This document shows, one piece after another, positions 13,481 to 26,648 of a DNA stretch of 64,000 nucleotides; position 1 is the stretch's first letter; each line of letters begins with the position of its first letter. Made by a program: the position numbers and the translations under genes. This stretch comes from Vespa crabro (Eukaryota; Arthropoda; Insecta; Hymenoptera; Vespidae). The notes beneath the pieces were generated by a model. That model had not been told where the DNA came from and did no database searches. It saw only the letters and a program-made list of their open reading frames with translations. The stretch lies in assembly GCF_910589235.1 (NCBI RefSeq), contig NC_060956.1, positions 16,017,499 through 16,081,498 on the forward strand. Direction: 5' to 3'.

Positions 13481-15049
13481 CGATTTCCTTTTTCCTTTTC
13501 TCCACCTTCTTTTTCTTTTTTTTTTTTTTTCGTTCACCTTATATTAACAAAACGCAGGAAGCTGACCCTTCTGAATTTACCTGTATTTTGTACGCTCGTA
13601 GAATTCGATACGCCAATTAAATTGCTGTTAACTTTGATCTCGACGAATCCTTATGTATTTTCGAAGAAGAATTCGAGGTCGTTTCTTTTTTTTTTTTTTT
13701 TTTCTTTTTTTTTCTTTTTTTTTCTTTTTTTTCTATAAAAAAACCATTCGATCGTTCGCAAGACTTGTAGGAGGAATCATCTTATTTTACATCGTTCAGG
13801 ACTAGATATTAAATGTTACATAATCTTTTTTTTTTTCCTTCATTTTTTTTACTTCTTGAAAGGATTCTTTTCTTTCTTTTTTTTTTTTTGTTTTTATTTT
13901 TTTATATTTTTTTCTTTTTCCCTTTAGAGCAACGAAATCCTTTTTAACACTCAAAGAGTTAATACGACGGAGCTCACCTTTAGTGTGGGCATTTGACCGT
14001 ATCAGGTTTCACTTGCCTTCCGGAAAAGAAAGAAGATTACTATGTCGTAAGGATTCCTCACAAAAAACTGTAATTTGAGATCCTTTCAAAATATTCGCGA
14101 TCTTATTTGAGGGGCCATATTATTTTAACGTTTCATATTAATTAAATTTTCCTAGAAATTAATTAACTCTTTAACGCATGATATTTTCTTTTTTTTGAAT
14201 TTGCATCGGTATAATTAAAAATCGGTATAATTAAAATTTAATTAAAAACTACCACAAATTTAATGATACATTATAATTTTATAATTACATATATCTAAAA
14301 ATTAAGTAAAAAAAAAAAAAAAAAAAAAAAAGATATAAAAAGATCTGAAAGGAAAAGTTAAAATAAGAAAAAAAAAAAAAAAAAAAAGAAAAAATAAGGT
14401 TTTAATATTCCATTCTGGATTTCCTTTAAAGTCTTCTTCTTCAGGTGTGACTTCCGTTTCGTACGAACAGGAAGGCAATCGACAAGGTCGAAAAACGTGA
14501 CCAATAATATACACTCGACTTCGTAATCTAACGTAACGAGTCACGATATTTAACGCTCAACCATCTATCGAACCTAAGAGATCGCTTATCTTCACTCCGA
14601 ACGCATACTTCGGAGGTCATGGCATTGTAGTATCGCATTTGCCAAGCCGGAATTCGATTTCATCGAGTTCACAATTTACGTTTAGCCAGTATTTAATGTC
14701 GTTAAATGCTTTTACTCTGCAATGACATTAATTCATTTATATATCGATCGATCGATTATTCCTATATAATTATTCATGGTGACAATGTATTGGCAATCAA
14801 ATTAAACAATTCATTTTATTTTGAATATGAATATATTCTTAAAACATATAATGTATAGAAAGCTTTTGTTTACGATAATAATACATTTACTACAATATTT
14901 ATAAATAGAATAGACGTACGCGTACACTTGTTACATACATACATATGATACAATTTTATTGATATTAACGCATAATAAAATCGATCGTATCAATATTTCA
15001 GAATTCATAATATCATAAAATATCAGCATAATAAACAATCGTCCGTTAC

Positions 15050-15265
15050 TTGGTAAGATTTCAAAGATCAAGAGATTTCACATCGATAGATCGTTCGATC
15101 GATCATGTGACGCAGTTTGAATCGATCTCCTCGCCTCCGCAAACGAGCAGTAAGATTCCTCGATTGTTTTTTGAACGGTCGCGGAGACGCGTTGCACAAC
15201 TCAAAGACGAATACAACTTGGATGTGAGAGAAGATAGATAAAGGGAGTGCACGAATGAGAGAGAA

Positions 15266-15313
<48 letters not shown>

Positions 15314-15570
15314 AAAGAAGGAGAGAAGAGAGAAACCCGTCCGTTGTGTGTAGCACGTTGGAGATCTCGACTCTCGAGCTCCCTCAAGGTGGTCTCGTCT
15401 AAATATAGCCGAGTGGAGCTCAGAATAACACCACGTCGAGCCGGCAATGACCAAAGCCCACCTCACCTCGTCGACGAAGCAGGATAAACCGACCAAGCGG
15501 GTCACTTTCATACACTTCGATCGATCTTCAAAATCGCACAACATACAAACGTGATACAAGTTATGAAAAC
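15050..15570. promoter_or_regulatory. GC-richer island with (GA)n and a MEF2-type site
   Basis: A GC-richer island split by an interrupted GA tract (about 15258-15330). It has a perfect CTA(A/T)4TAG site at 15399-15408 (CTAAATATAG). The long minus-strand ORFs here depend on the GA tract (Ser-Leu repeat) and are not credible genes. Confidence 0.3.
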
Positions 15571-16653
15571 GATCGATCGATCAATCGGTCTTTGAGAACA
15601 TTCAGAATCACTCGTAAAAGTTATCGAAAATATTCTAATATCTAATTGATTTTATTAATGAGATAGATTTAATAGATCTCAAATAATATTAAACAGTAGG
15701 ATAAAATTATGTTATAATTTACCATTAAAATATTATTTTCTCTAATTATTAATTTTATAATGTATACGTATATACATAATTTTATATATCTTTTATTTAT
15801 GATATTATTATTAACATAATAATTATATTATATATATATATATTATATATATATATATATATATATGTAATTATATTTAATTACATATATGTTTATATAA
15901 GTCTTGAGTTAATTTTTAATTTGCTTAATAAAAAGTAATATCTAAAATCACTTTTTTTAATCAATTATAATCATATTATAGAACTATTGATTACAAAAAA
16001 AAACTAATTTTTAATGTCACTTATTTATTTACTATATAAATTAATCGAAGAATGCCTGAAAAAAAATATCGAATATATGATCTTCGATTATCATATAAAT
16101 AAAATATGCAATATTTATACAATTAATAATAGAACATAGACATATAAACAACATGTAAATCTTTATATTTGTAATGGTACTTCCTCTCCGTAGGAGCAAC
16201 GTCAAAGTCAATTGCGAACTGAGCGCGTTGTTTTACGCGTCGATTACAATGATTTCACCGTCACGGCGGTATGCATCGTGTCAATTTAGTTCTCGCATAG
16301 CATTAGAACTGAGAACAAGCTACCACCGGCTGCAATTTCTGTGCTGCTACGTTTAACATATAATCATTCACTTTACCGTTTTACAGAACCAAATCGTTAC
16401 GGTTCGCGAGATTTTTTTGATCCTCGATTTGAAATTTTCTGTCATCGTGATGGCTTAAAGGAGCGAAAGTTAGTCATTGTAGAAAACTGATAGATATTGG
16501 ATAGAAAATTTCTCAAGATAGAGATGTTACGTATGTACGTAATACGTTTATAAATACATACTATACTATCAATATATTTTATCAGTTTTATTTATTGATT
16601 CTCTTTATTTATAAATATTATTATAAATTTATAATAATTGTATGCTATGTTAA

Positions 16654-16679
16654 AAACTTTTTTAATTATAATTATATAA

Positions 16680-16728
<49 letters not shown>

Positions 16729-16738
16729 TAATTAAAAA

Positions 16739-16743
<5 letters not shown>
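16654..16743. repeat. Inverted repeat around a (TA)n core
   Basis: The arms 16654-16678 and 16719-16743 are perfect 25-bp inverted copies (left arm begins AAACTTTTTTAATTATAATT) with about 40 bp of TA-rich sequence between them. A second (TA)n run follows (about 16743-16781) and a third lies at 16919-16958. The whole can fold into one long hairpin. Confidence 0.85.
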
Positions 16744-16784
<41 letters not shown>

Positions 16785-16913
16785 TAATTCTGAAATTTGA
16801 TAACATCGCGATGCAATAAAAATTTTCTATCATAGAAAAATGATAGAGAAGGATAGAAAAAATAAAAACAAGAAATTAGGTATCCATTGTCCACATACAT
16901 ACATACATACATA

Positions 16914-16964
<51 letters not shown>

Positions 16965-16979
16965 TTTTGAAGAAGAACT

Positions 16980-17259
16980 GACCCTCAGTTGTCACGTTTA
17001 ATTTATATGTTAATGAGCGGCATGTCACATTTCAGGCAGTACGAAGAGCAACTCGCGGTACAGCCGCCACCGCCACCCGTTCGTTCGCTCGCCCGTTCAT
17101 TCCACTCTCCTCTTGCCCCTCCTTCCTTGCACGCCACGAGTTTATATTTAACTCGCGCCACACACCATGGTACCAGGCGCAGCCCACTTTGCTCCGCTAC
17201 GCTCTCTTTCTATCTCTTTCTCTCCCACGAGTGCATTCGACTTGCTCTCCTGGCCGCTC

Positions 17260-17303
<44 letters not shown>

Positions 17304-17340
17304 TACTCTCTTTCTTTCTCTCTTTCTCTTTCTATCTCTC
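16980..17340. promoter_or_regulatory. GC-rich island ending in a (CT)n tract
   Basis: A C-rich, CpG-containing patch about 1 kb upstream of the first recognised cyclase exon, grading into an interrupted CT tract (about 17253-17340). It holds a looser MEF2-like TTATATTTAA at 17142-17151. ORFs at 16989-17420 and 17167-17475 are mostly Ser-Leu-Phe repeat. It may be a promoter, 5'UTR or enhancer of the cyclase. Confidence 0.3.
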
Positions 17341-18011
17341 TGTCTTTGCTGGCTACATTTTTCTCTTTCTCTCTTTTTGTCTATCTTTCACCCTTTTTCT
17401 TTGTTTGTCTTTCCCTATGATTGCCGCACTCTACTTTGCACTTTATACGCTTCAAAACAATCCGGAATTCTATAAAATTTAATATTCCAAACTCAAATCT
17501 TCCACATCTCCCGATATTCCTTACGTATCTTTGATCCAACTCGACGAATTCCACGATTATTAACTCCTCGAACTGGTTATTTACTTACTCGAGCGAGTTC
17601 GAGAGCGACGCCGATCATCACCGTTTATGACTCCATCGATTTAAAGCGATTTTCTTTTTCTCTCTTTCTTCTTTTTCTTCTTTTCTTTTCTTTTCTTTTT
17701 TATTTCTTTCTTTTTTTATCTCGAACGGATGAAGTCAACTTTAATTTATAAGTTTTGTACAAGACTACGTCAATATATCGTGGATTTTTTAATCTATTTT
17801 ATTTGTTACATCTCATTGTGAAAATGTTTATAAAAACTTATTTATTTACGGTTAAATCTTTCCATATGTTTGTTCTTAGTAATGATTAAATACGTTAGAA
17901 GAATGTATCGATTTATATTATACATATATAAAAAGAAAAAAAATGAAGTAAACATTCATGTCACTCACAAGGTGGATTCAATATGATCTAGAAATCAATT
18001 TATTGTTACAG

Positions 18012-21000
18012 AAATGTTCAGACTACAAAGCTTCGAAAGTGAACACCTTTGCAAGAACGGAGCCGCCGGATACGCAAGTTACGAAGTCAGTGATAGCTCT
18101 TCTACTCCATTACGGCTGGAACAAATTCACGATTATAACGGAAATCGCCTGGTCGACGGTAGCTCGTTCGCTCGAAGAACAGGCGACGAAGCACAATCTG
18201 ACGGTGAATCACTACAGGACCGTCGAGGATCGTCATACTTGCTGCGAGGAGAGGCTACCGTGCTGTCAAGTCAGCATATGGTTCCAACTTATACAAGAGA
18301 CCAAAAATATGACGAGAAGTCAGTCCACATTATGTTTTTTTTTTGTTTCTGCCAAATTTTTTCACGATCATATATTATCTATACCTCGAACGAGTATAGA
18401 TAATTCGCACGATGTTCTCAAATTTCTTTAATTATTTTTCATAAATTTCATAAAAATTATTAATAAATTTCAATTAAAAATTAATAAAATCGTTAATTAA
18501 ATAATTCGATTATTTATGAAACAAATTTATTCTTCAATAAAATCAATCAATGAAAAATTTCATATCGATTGTTTCAGTATATATCTTTTTGGGTACCGCT
18601 ATATCTCTGATAGATATGATGAATTCGATGATGAATCAAAGGTTACTGGATAACGGGGAATACATGGTCATACACGTGGACATGATGACATATTCACCAC
18701 GAGAAGCACAAAAGTACTTATGGAGTTAGTATGCCTATTATCCAAGCGATCTTCTTCAAAATTAAATCTTCATGCGACACACCTTTTTTTCGATAAAAAA
18801 AAAAAAAAAAAAAAAAAAGAAAAGAGAAACAAAATCTTCAAATCGTATAGAAATACATTTGGAACGAATTAAATTATTACATCATAATTAATCTACTTAC
18901 TTAAATCTTTTCAGAACCGGAACATCTCGACAGCATGGAAAATTGTCTCGAACCGAAGGATTTTCTGAAGAAGGCAAGATCGCTTATGGTAGTCGCTTCT
19001 ACGCCACCCACACAAAATTACGAAGAATTTACGAAGAAAGTTCGAGAGTATAGCAACAAGGAACCATTCAACTTCGTTATTCCAGAACTTCTGAGAAAGT
19101 ATGAAAAGGTATTTTTAAAATATGAGTAAAGATTGCAAGGGCAAGGAAAGTGCAACGTGAGGAGATTCCTTTATCTAAAAAAAAAAAAAAAAATCTTTTG
19201 TTTTTCTTTTACAGTATGTCTCTATCCACGCGGCGTATCTTTATGATTCGGTGAAGCTATATGCTCGAGCACTGGATCAACTTATACGAGATCAACCGGA
19301 ACATAATCTTCACGATATCGCTAGTAATGGAACGCAGATAATAGAGACGATCATAAAAAATCACACGTATCAAAGTAAGTACGTATGATCTGATAATCGA
19401 GACTCGAATACTATTTTGTTTTCTTTCTTTCTTTCTTTCTTTCAATCCAATTGAATCTAAAAGATTTTCTCTATGTTTAAAATTTTCTCATTTTATCGAT
19501 GTATACTTTATTTTACATACAATTGTCGTTGCTCATAGGTGTAAGCGGCGCAACAATAAAGTTGGATAAGTTTGGAGATTCGGAGGGAAACTTTTCGGTG
19601 CTAGCTCTGAAGAAGGATCCCTTTCGTTTCAACAACTTCTCCTGCGATTATCAAATGAAACCTGTGGGACAGTTTCAACAGGGTGAAACTCTAGTGAGTG
19701 AGTTGTTTAATAGCATTCGTGCGAATCATTCTTTTACATGTAATAATAATGAAACAAAAAAGAAAAAGAAAACAGAAACATATTAATATATAAAAGAAAT
19801 ATGTATGAACAAGTCATTCTCTCTCTCTTTCTCTCTCTCTCTTTCTCTCTCTCTTTCTTTCTTTCTCTCTTTCTTTCTTTCTCTCCACCTATATTTAACT
19901 AGTATTAAAATATATTTATCTCGTGTAGGTATATAGACCATCGGAGTCTATGGATTGGCCAGGTAAAAACAAGCCGGAAGCCGAGCCTGGTTGTGGTTTT
20001 CTCAACGAGCACTGTCCCAAAGATGATACTCATCTTCGTAGTATCGTTGCTGCCGGTGTCCTCGCTGTTTTATTATTCTGCGCCGCTGTGATCACGATGA
20101 GCATCTATCGAAGATGGAAGATCGAACAAGAGATCGAAGGTTTGCTCTGGAAGATAGATCCAGGCGAGATACATGGCTATCCTCATCTCGATAATATGAT
20201 GTCTTCCCCTAGTAAGGTCAGTGACCTTGAATTTATTTTATTATTCGAATATATTTCTTTCAAGAGAATATTGACAATTTATATTTAACAATTATATATT
20301 ATAATGTAATTAAATTTGTATGTGTGTGTGTGTAGATATATATTTATTCAATAATTTTTATGTTCGCTTATAGTTAAGTTTAGTTAGTGCAATGTCTTAC
20401 GAGTCGAGATGTGGCGGTCAAGTATTCGCACAAACTGGCCATTACCACGGCGTAATGGTGCGAATAAAGGAGTTAAAGTTTTCAAAGAAGAAGGATATAT
20501 CGCGTGATGTCATGAAGGAGATGCGTATTCTTCGTGAAATCAGACACGGTAATCTAAATTCATTCATCGGTGCGTGTGTAGAACCGATGAGGATCTTGCT
20601 GATTACCGATTATTGTGCCAAAGGAAGTCTTTATGTGAGTATCAAATATGGTGCTTATTTAATCTTGTTAGTCATTTAATTATCGTTATTTCCAACTTTT
20701 TTAGGACATCATCGAGAACGAAGATATAAAATTAGATGATATGTTCATTGCGTCGTTAGTTCACGATCTCATTAAGGTAAGCGATCTCTTTGATGGCCAG
20801 CGTTCTATTGGTTCTGTGCTACGCTATCGTAGAGTGATTTTAGAAATGATTTCTGTCATATAGGGTATGCTTTACATTCACGAGTCATCAGTGCTAGTCT
20901 GTCACGGTAATCTAAAGTCTTCCAATTGCGTGGTGACTTCACGTTGGGTACTCCAAGTTTCTGATTTTGGTTTACACGATATGCGTCACTGTGCCGAGTC

Positions 21001-21761
21001 TGACAGCATTGGAGAACATCAGTATTATCGAAGTAAGTTAAATCTATTTAAAACAAATAAGAAAACTTCATTTGACGAAGATTACTCAACGTTTAATACT
21101 CTTCTTTAAGACCTGTTTTGGAAAGCCCCTGAGTTGCTGAGAAATCCTAATGCACCGATCAGAGGCACTCAGGAAGGAGATATTTACTCTTTTGCTATTA
21201 TACTGTTTGAAATAATTGGACGGAAGGGACCGTATGGAGGTGTTAATTTGGAACCCAAAGGTAATTATAACGTAATTATAAAGAGATTTTAAACTGTAGT
21301 GACAGTCTTTCGTTAATCGGCATTTGCCAAAAGGTATAGCTGCAGAAAAATAAATATGACCGTTAACAAATTGACAGAAATCATAGACCGAGTGAAAAGG
21401 TTCCCAGAAGATGGTGAACCATCGTTTAGACCTAACGTAGAGATACTGTCCGAGTCTGAGGCAGATTGTGCTGAGTATATCGTTAGTACTATAACCGACT
21501 GTTGGGCGGAAAGTCCAGAACTTAGGCCAGACTTCAAAGCAATAAGGACAAGATTAAAGAAAATGAAAGCTGGTTGGCATCGTAATATAATGGACCAAAT
21601 GATGGATATGATGGAGAAATATGCGAACAATCTCGAAGATCTAGTCAATGAACGTACACGTTTACTTTTCGAGGAGAAACAAAAAACTGAAGACCTGCTA
21701 CATAGAATGTTACCTGAGTAAGTCTTATTTGCAATATTTTCTTTCTATTTATTATTTGCAA

Positions 21762-21820
<59 letters not shown>

Positions 21821-24130
21821 ATCATCATTAATCGTTTGAGTGTCATGGATATTTTCCAATCGAAAATTGCCAAACGGCTCGATAGCGTTTGTCTTATTCC
21901 GCATCCAAAAATGCCAAGGAGCAGGATTGCGCTCTTTTCTATTTATATATGATAATTCTCATTGATATAAACATATATTTCATTATTATTTTTTATAGTC
22001 TATTCTATTATTTAGTTCATTATATTATTATAGTAATGGTTGTTTATAAAGATAAAAACGTGTACACCTACAAAGTGTAATATTACTGCAATTTTATTTT
22101 AATTTATCTAAGACTGAACGGTAACCATCGACAGAAACCGGGCTTGCTGTGATTGTCGGCTTTGCAACTTAGAGCGATGGCATTTTTGGATATAAAACAA
22201 AAAGAAACATGATCGCGCCGTTTGTCACTCAAATGATTAATAGATATTTTCATACATTTTTTGTTTAATTTTATTCAGACCGGTTGCCAATTGTTTAACA
22301 AACGGTATAGGAGTAGAACCTGAAGCGTTTGATTTGGTAACCATATATTTCAGCGACATCGTTGGTTTCACAGCGATGTCGGCAGAAAGTACGCCGTTCC
22401 AGGTACGTATAAAATAATTGAACTATTCTTAATTTCATCTTATATCGTAATTAATAAATTTTACATTCTTTCTTCAGGTGGTAAACTTTCTCAACGATTT
22501 GTATACTCTGTTCGATCGCATAATCAAAGGATACGATGTGTACAAAGTAGAAACTATAGGAGATGCCTACATGGTTGTAAGTACGATATATTAAGTTATT
22601 AAACTTATTAATGAATATCTCAATTTCATGATTTACTACTTTTAATTAGGTATCAGGATTACCTTTAAAAAATGGAAACCGACATGCCGGAGAAATAGCA
22701 TCGATGTCCTTGGAATTACTTAATGCTGTTAAGCATCACACGATAGCTCACCGTCCTCAGGAAACTCTTAAACTTCGTATTGGAATTCACACAGGTAAAA
22801 TAAAACGTGTAACGAGTAATAAATACTTCCTATTGGAATTCACGTAAATTAAATAATATAATATATATTTTTTAAAAATGCAGGCCCCGTAGTCGCAGGT
22901 GTAGTAGGATTAACAATGCCTAGATATTGTTTATTTGGCGATACGGTGAATACTGCGTCAAGAATGGAATCAAACGGTGAACCATTACGTATTCACATAA
23001 GTAGTCAGTGTAAGGATGCTTTGGATAAGATAGGTGGTTACATTATCGAGGAACGTGGTTTGGTGAATATGAAGGGAAAAGGTGAAGTGAAAACTTATTG
23101 GCTTACAGGAGTTACGGAAAAAGCTATACAAAAAAGAGAGGTATAAAAAGAATTCGATCATTTTTTACTCAAATATTTATAAGAAATTCATATTAAAAAT
23201 ATTTTATATTTACAGGTGGACGTTGGTGATCTACCACCACTTTTCTGCAGACCAAGAAGAAGTCCAAAATTAAATCCCGATTCACGTCAGGCATCGTTAT
23301 TAGCTGGTTTAGGTGCTGGTAGTCGAAGACAATCAAGTGTACCACGTCCAGCTGCTGACGATTCCTCCTCACAATGCGGTGGATCGAGTCCAATACCAAG
23401 ATCACTTCATGTTCGGAAATTGGAACGATCTCCACTTTGTTTAACGGATAGCTTATCAAAGACTACATTGGAAAATGTTCCACTACGAGAAGAAGCAACA
23501 AATCGTGCCGTTAACATCAAGCTCGCCCTCGATGATTTCTTCATAGATGCTAAGCCAAAATTTCGAAAGAATGAAAGAGTACTGTCTACCATCGCATCTT
23601 CCTCAACTACTAGCGACTATCCATCTCAAATAGTTATAAGAGAATCTCGTTCGTTAGATCCTTTTCCATTCGAGGTCTATGCAAAGAGATTCGAACAAGA
23701 GAACTTTTGTTGGAAGGAACCGAAAAAGAGTTTTCGATCATTGGAAAATTGTGACAAGTGTGCACGGACCAACTCAAAAACCGATCTTACCGGTAAAGTT
23801 TTGAACAATAATTATCCAAACGGCAATATGATAATCATACCTCACACCGACATAACGTCGAACGAAGCGGAGACTCCTTTACTGATGGGTGACGAGAGTG
23901 GTTGTATAGGAGAAATATTGCCGGTGAAACGTTGGCGCTCTTTGGATCAAGTGGTACCTGCTCCCAGTACGGACAATGTGCCAGACAAAAAGTCTTCCGC
24001 ACGAAATTCTATAAGAAGCTGGCTAGTAAATCTGTTCAATGGTAATGGTTTACGCAACAGCGATGTTTCTTTAAGAAGGGGTGTTATTGCTGGATACGAT
24101 ATACAGTCAGAGCGTGAGAGTATAGTTTGA
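18012..24130 (+). CDS. Receptor guanylate cyclase, Gyc76C-like (5' partial)
   Basis: A single-pass membrane receptor that makes cGMP from GTP. Exons: 18012-18318, 18578-18724, 18915-19108, 19215-19374, 19539-19693, 19929-20216, 20374-20634, 20705-20776, 20864-21032, 21111-21260, 21378-21717, 22279-22402, 22478-22576, 22650-22794, 22884-23140, 23216-24130; phases agree and give 1260 visible residues. Domains in order: part of the ANF-type ligand-binding domain (begins KCSDYKASK; contains FARTEPPDTQV), TM helix near residues 359-381 (SIVAAGVLAVLLF), kinase-homology domain with HGNLKSSN instead of HRD but an intact DFG, a coiled linker (MEKYANNLEDLV), and a cyclase domain from about 750. Metal-binding Asp (FSDIVGFT, ETIGDAYMV), guanine-selecting Glu and Cys (KVETIGD, MPRYCLFGD) are all present, so it should be active. 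A 304-residue tail ends ESIV. The signal peptide and first extracellular exons were not found. Gyc76C is preferred over Gyc32E from the long tail and its ending. Confidence 0.92.
19816..19884. repeat. (CT)n/(CTTT)n tract in a cyclase intron
   Basis: An interrupted pyrimidine microsatellite in the intron between the exons ending at 19693 and starting at 19929. Confidence 0.9.
21766..21816. repeat. (TA)n microsatellite in a cyclase intron
   Basis: About 25 TA units in the 561-bp intron 21718-22278, directly left of the TTAA-flanked MITE. Confidence 0.95.
21832..22236. mobile_element. TTAA-flanked MITE in a cyclase intron (405 bp)
   Basis: TTAA lies at both edges (21828-21831 and 22237-22240). 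The left end reads TCGTTTGAGTGTCA and the inverted right end TCATTTGAGTGACA. A second inverted pair lies further in: ATCCAAAAATGCCA at about 21903-21916 and its complement at about 22180-22193; CAAACGGC also occurs near both ends. There is no transposase ORF; the 63-codon ORF inside looks accidental. The TTAA target and inverted ends indicate a non-autonomous piggyBac-type element. It sits wholly within an intron on the sense strand of the cyclase. Confidence 0.7.
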
Positions 24131-24309
24131 ATGAATTGTTTTTTTTTATTATCCTTACTACGCTTCTCCTTCTTAAAAGGAAACAAGTTTATGATGATGT
24201 AATAGAAGAATCTTGTATATCGCGAACGAAAGTGTATAATGTATATTATGTTTATGAGTCATAAGCATGATTAATTGTTGCCATGTTTTTTTTAGATTAT
24301 GTACGTGAA

Positions 24310-24362
<53 letters not shown>

Positions 24363-24830
24363 AATAATACGTATATATGTATACATATATATCTACATAT
24401 ACATATACATTTATATGTATGTATGCATGTATGTATATATATATGTGCGTGTGAAAGTTACCGACAATGTATATTTTTATTACCTAGATATTTTATAATT
24501 CGTACTATATAAACTGTGCGTCAGCGTCGATGCCGAAAGTGACTTACGTAGCGCAGGACTGTTGCCTTGCCTATTAAGATTTTTAATCCGAGTATGTAAT
24601 GAGGACAGACAAGAAATTATTTTATAAATATCGTTCTAACCAAAGTGTAAAGATGCGTGAGATCGTTCAGATCTCTTATGAGTTAGCATAATAAAACTTC
24701 TCGCGTAGAAGGAAATGAGCTAACGCAGCTGGAGTATACGTACGTCTTCCGCATACATCGTTCAATTTGCTCCATGCTCATGTTTAAAGTATGTACATAT
24801 GGTGTGTGTACGTAAATACCTGCATACGTA

Positions 24831-24871
<41 letters not shown>

Positions 24872-25407
24872 ATGTATGTACACACTCGTGTATATGTATG
24901 TGTATCTATAATTTTAAACCCGTTCACTGAAGGAAGCAAATTATCTGTATGGCTGTGAAAAGTGAACTAGATTGTACCTAAGGTGCTTAGTAATATATGA
25001 TGTTGTCAAATGTACATAACTGAACAATAATATATCGATGAAAAAAAAAGTGTGAATTAAAGATAATTATTACCTTATGTAAAAAATATGTACCTATTCA
25101 GTTAGAAAGTGTAACGTAATAGACAATATTCCCTTATATAAAAAATAGATTAAAAATATGGAACTTTTGAAATAATAGACATTTTTTTTTATAAATAGCA
25201 GCAAGATATTCTTTATTTTAATATTTTTTGAAGAGATACATTGGTCTAATAAATATATCTGATCTGATATATGATATATGATATATGATATATATCATAT
25301 CTGATCTAATAAATTTGTTATATATTTACATAAATTATATAGAATTTTAAGTTTAATCACTATAACCATTAGTTAAAATTTACTACCATTACAAATATTT
25401 GATCATA
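24131..25407. other. 3' region between convergent genes
   Basis: This interval holds the 3'UTR of the cyclase (plus) and the 3' end of NDUFA6 (minus). It contains (TA)n runs at 24318-24356 and about 24838-24862, possible AATAAA signals for the plus strand (for example near 24690), and a TGATATA-rich inverted repeat near 25258-25310. I see no additional gene. Confidence 0.6.
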
Positions 25408-26287
25408 TTATTCATGACCAGCATAAAATTTGCCCAAGAAATCTTTTGGTTTTGGATTATATGTGTCTTTAAAATGATTTAAAAGATTTCCTATAGGTTT
25501 CCAAATATTTATTACCTCCATCAATTCCATATGACCCTAATAAAATAATTTATTATATTCCTTTTATTAAAAAAGTCACAAACTAAGATTATTAAAGCAT
25601 TCTTTTGTTTCATTAAAAATTGTAGTCATTACAATATTTCACAATTAAATATTAATAATATAAAGTGAAATAATATCAATATAAAAAGTATAACACACAA
25701 ACTATTATTACCTTGATTACAAGTAAGTCGATTACTCTCACGTCTGTTACGTACTTATTCTTTAGAAACTCTGAGCGTAGTTTTTCTAAACATTGTTTCC
25801 GTGTATATGGTATGTCATAATCAATAACTGTAATACAAATAAGAATTTATAACATAAATACTTTTTTTATAACTGCTTAAAAAAGTATTATGCCTTAAAG
25901 TATGCTTAAAGAAGTATGTCATATTTTTGTACGCTTACATAAGAGGTTACTTGAATTCCTGACATTAAAAATAAAAAAAAAGTTGACACTATCTAACAAA
26001 AAATTTATTCACGTTAAATTTAATAATATCGAAACAAATACAAAATTTCACTTTGGATCGTTTTTAATCATTCTTTTAGTTATGAGTATTTTAAGGTTAA
26101 GTAACACAATAGATACTTAAATACAAATATAAATAAGTAGACAAAAAAATGTTCACATACCTATAAAAGGTATTTGTCTACACCAAGCCCTATAAAGGGC
26201 TAAAACTTTCTTACGTGCTTCAGCATGATTAGAAGACAATATAGGTCGAGCTTGACGAGTAATCCGCGCAACCGAGGGCGAAGCCAT
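25408..26287 (-). CDS. NADH dehydrogenase 1 alpha subcomplex subunit 6
   Basis: An accessory subunit of mitochondrial respiratory complex I (B14, an LYR-motif protein that binds the mitochondrial acyl carrier protein in the matrix arm). Three exons on the minus strand, 26287-26161, 25827-25712 and 25536-25408, all with GT-AG borders and matching phases, give 123 residues, close to the roughly 130 of the family. The LYR motif is at residues 31-33 (ALYRAWCRQIP). The C-terminus has the family signature PKPKDFLGKFYAGHE. The start is the first ATG of exon 1, reading MASPSVARITRQ. The gene converges on the receptor cyclase and lies downstream of the methyltransferase on the same strand. A perfect NRF-1-type palindrome about 360 bp upstream fits nuclear control of respiratory genes. 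Confidence 0.95.
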
Positions 26288-26648
26288 TTTGAACACTACG
26301 CATTCAAAGAACTAATAATTTTAAAAGGATATAGTTACTAAAACGACGTCCATCAAATGTTTAATGACCAATCTATACAATCATTTTGCTTATATTGATA
26401 TATATTTGTCAAGTTAATTTTCTTGTTTTCTAAAAATAAAAAATGTATTTGTGACAAAAGATGAATTAGCTTAAAAAAATTATTAAGCTATCTCACATAG
26501 TTTATAAATAGATGTCACTACATTTAATATTTAAATAATATATATTAAAAATCAATCGTTTATTATATTAATTATACGAATATAAAATATTAATCTAAAT
26601 TTTATATAAGTTCGTATATATTTTATATAGTTCATGCTACAATTGATC

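Noticed and set aside
13968..14168. TTAA pair with GAGTTAA and TTAACTC near 13.97 and 14.17 kb as another MITE
   Set aside because: The ends face outward (CAAAGAG-TTAA then TTAA-CTCTTT), the wrong orientation for an inserted element.
18014..18403. Alternative 129-codon frame across the first cyclase exon
   Set aside because: It is out of frame with the guanylate cyclase family sequence FARTEPPDTQV.
21313..21377. Using ATG at 21356 or the AG at 21334 as the start of the cyclase exon
   Set aside because: These leave stops or the wrong phase. The acceptor at 21377 continues EPK with EIIDRVKRF, the expected family sequence.
21648..21839. Tyr-Ile repeat ORFs (also 34691-34885, 45843-46031, 61617-61945)
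   Set aside because: They are translations of (TA)n tracts, one overlapping the cyclase intron.
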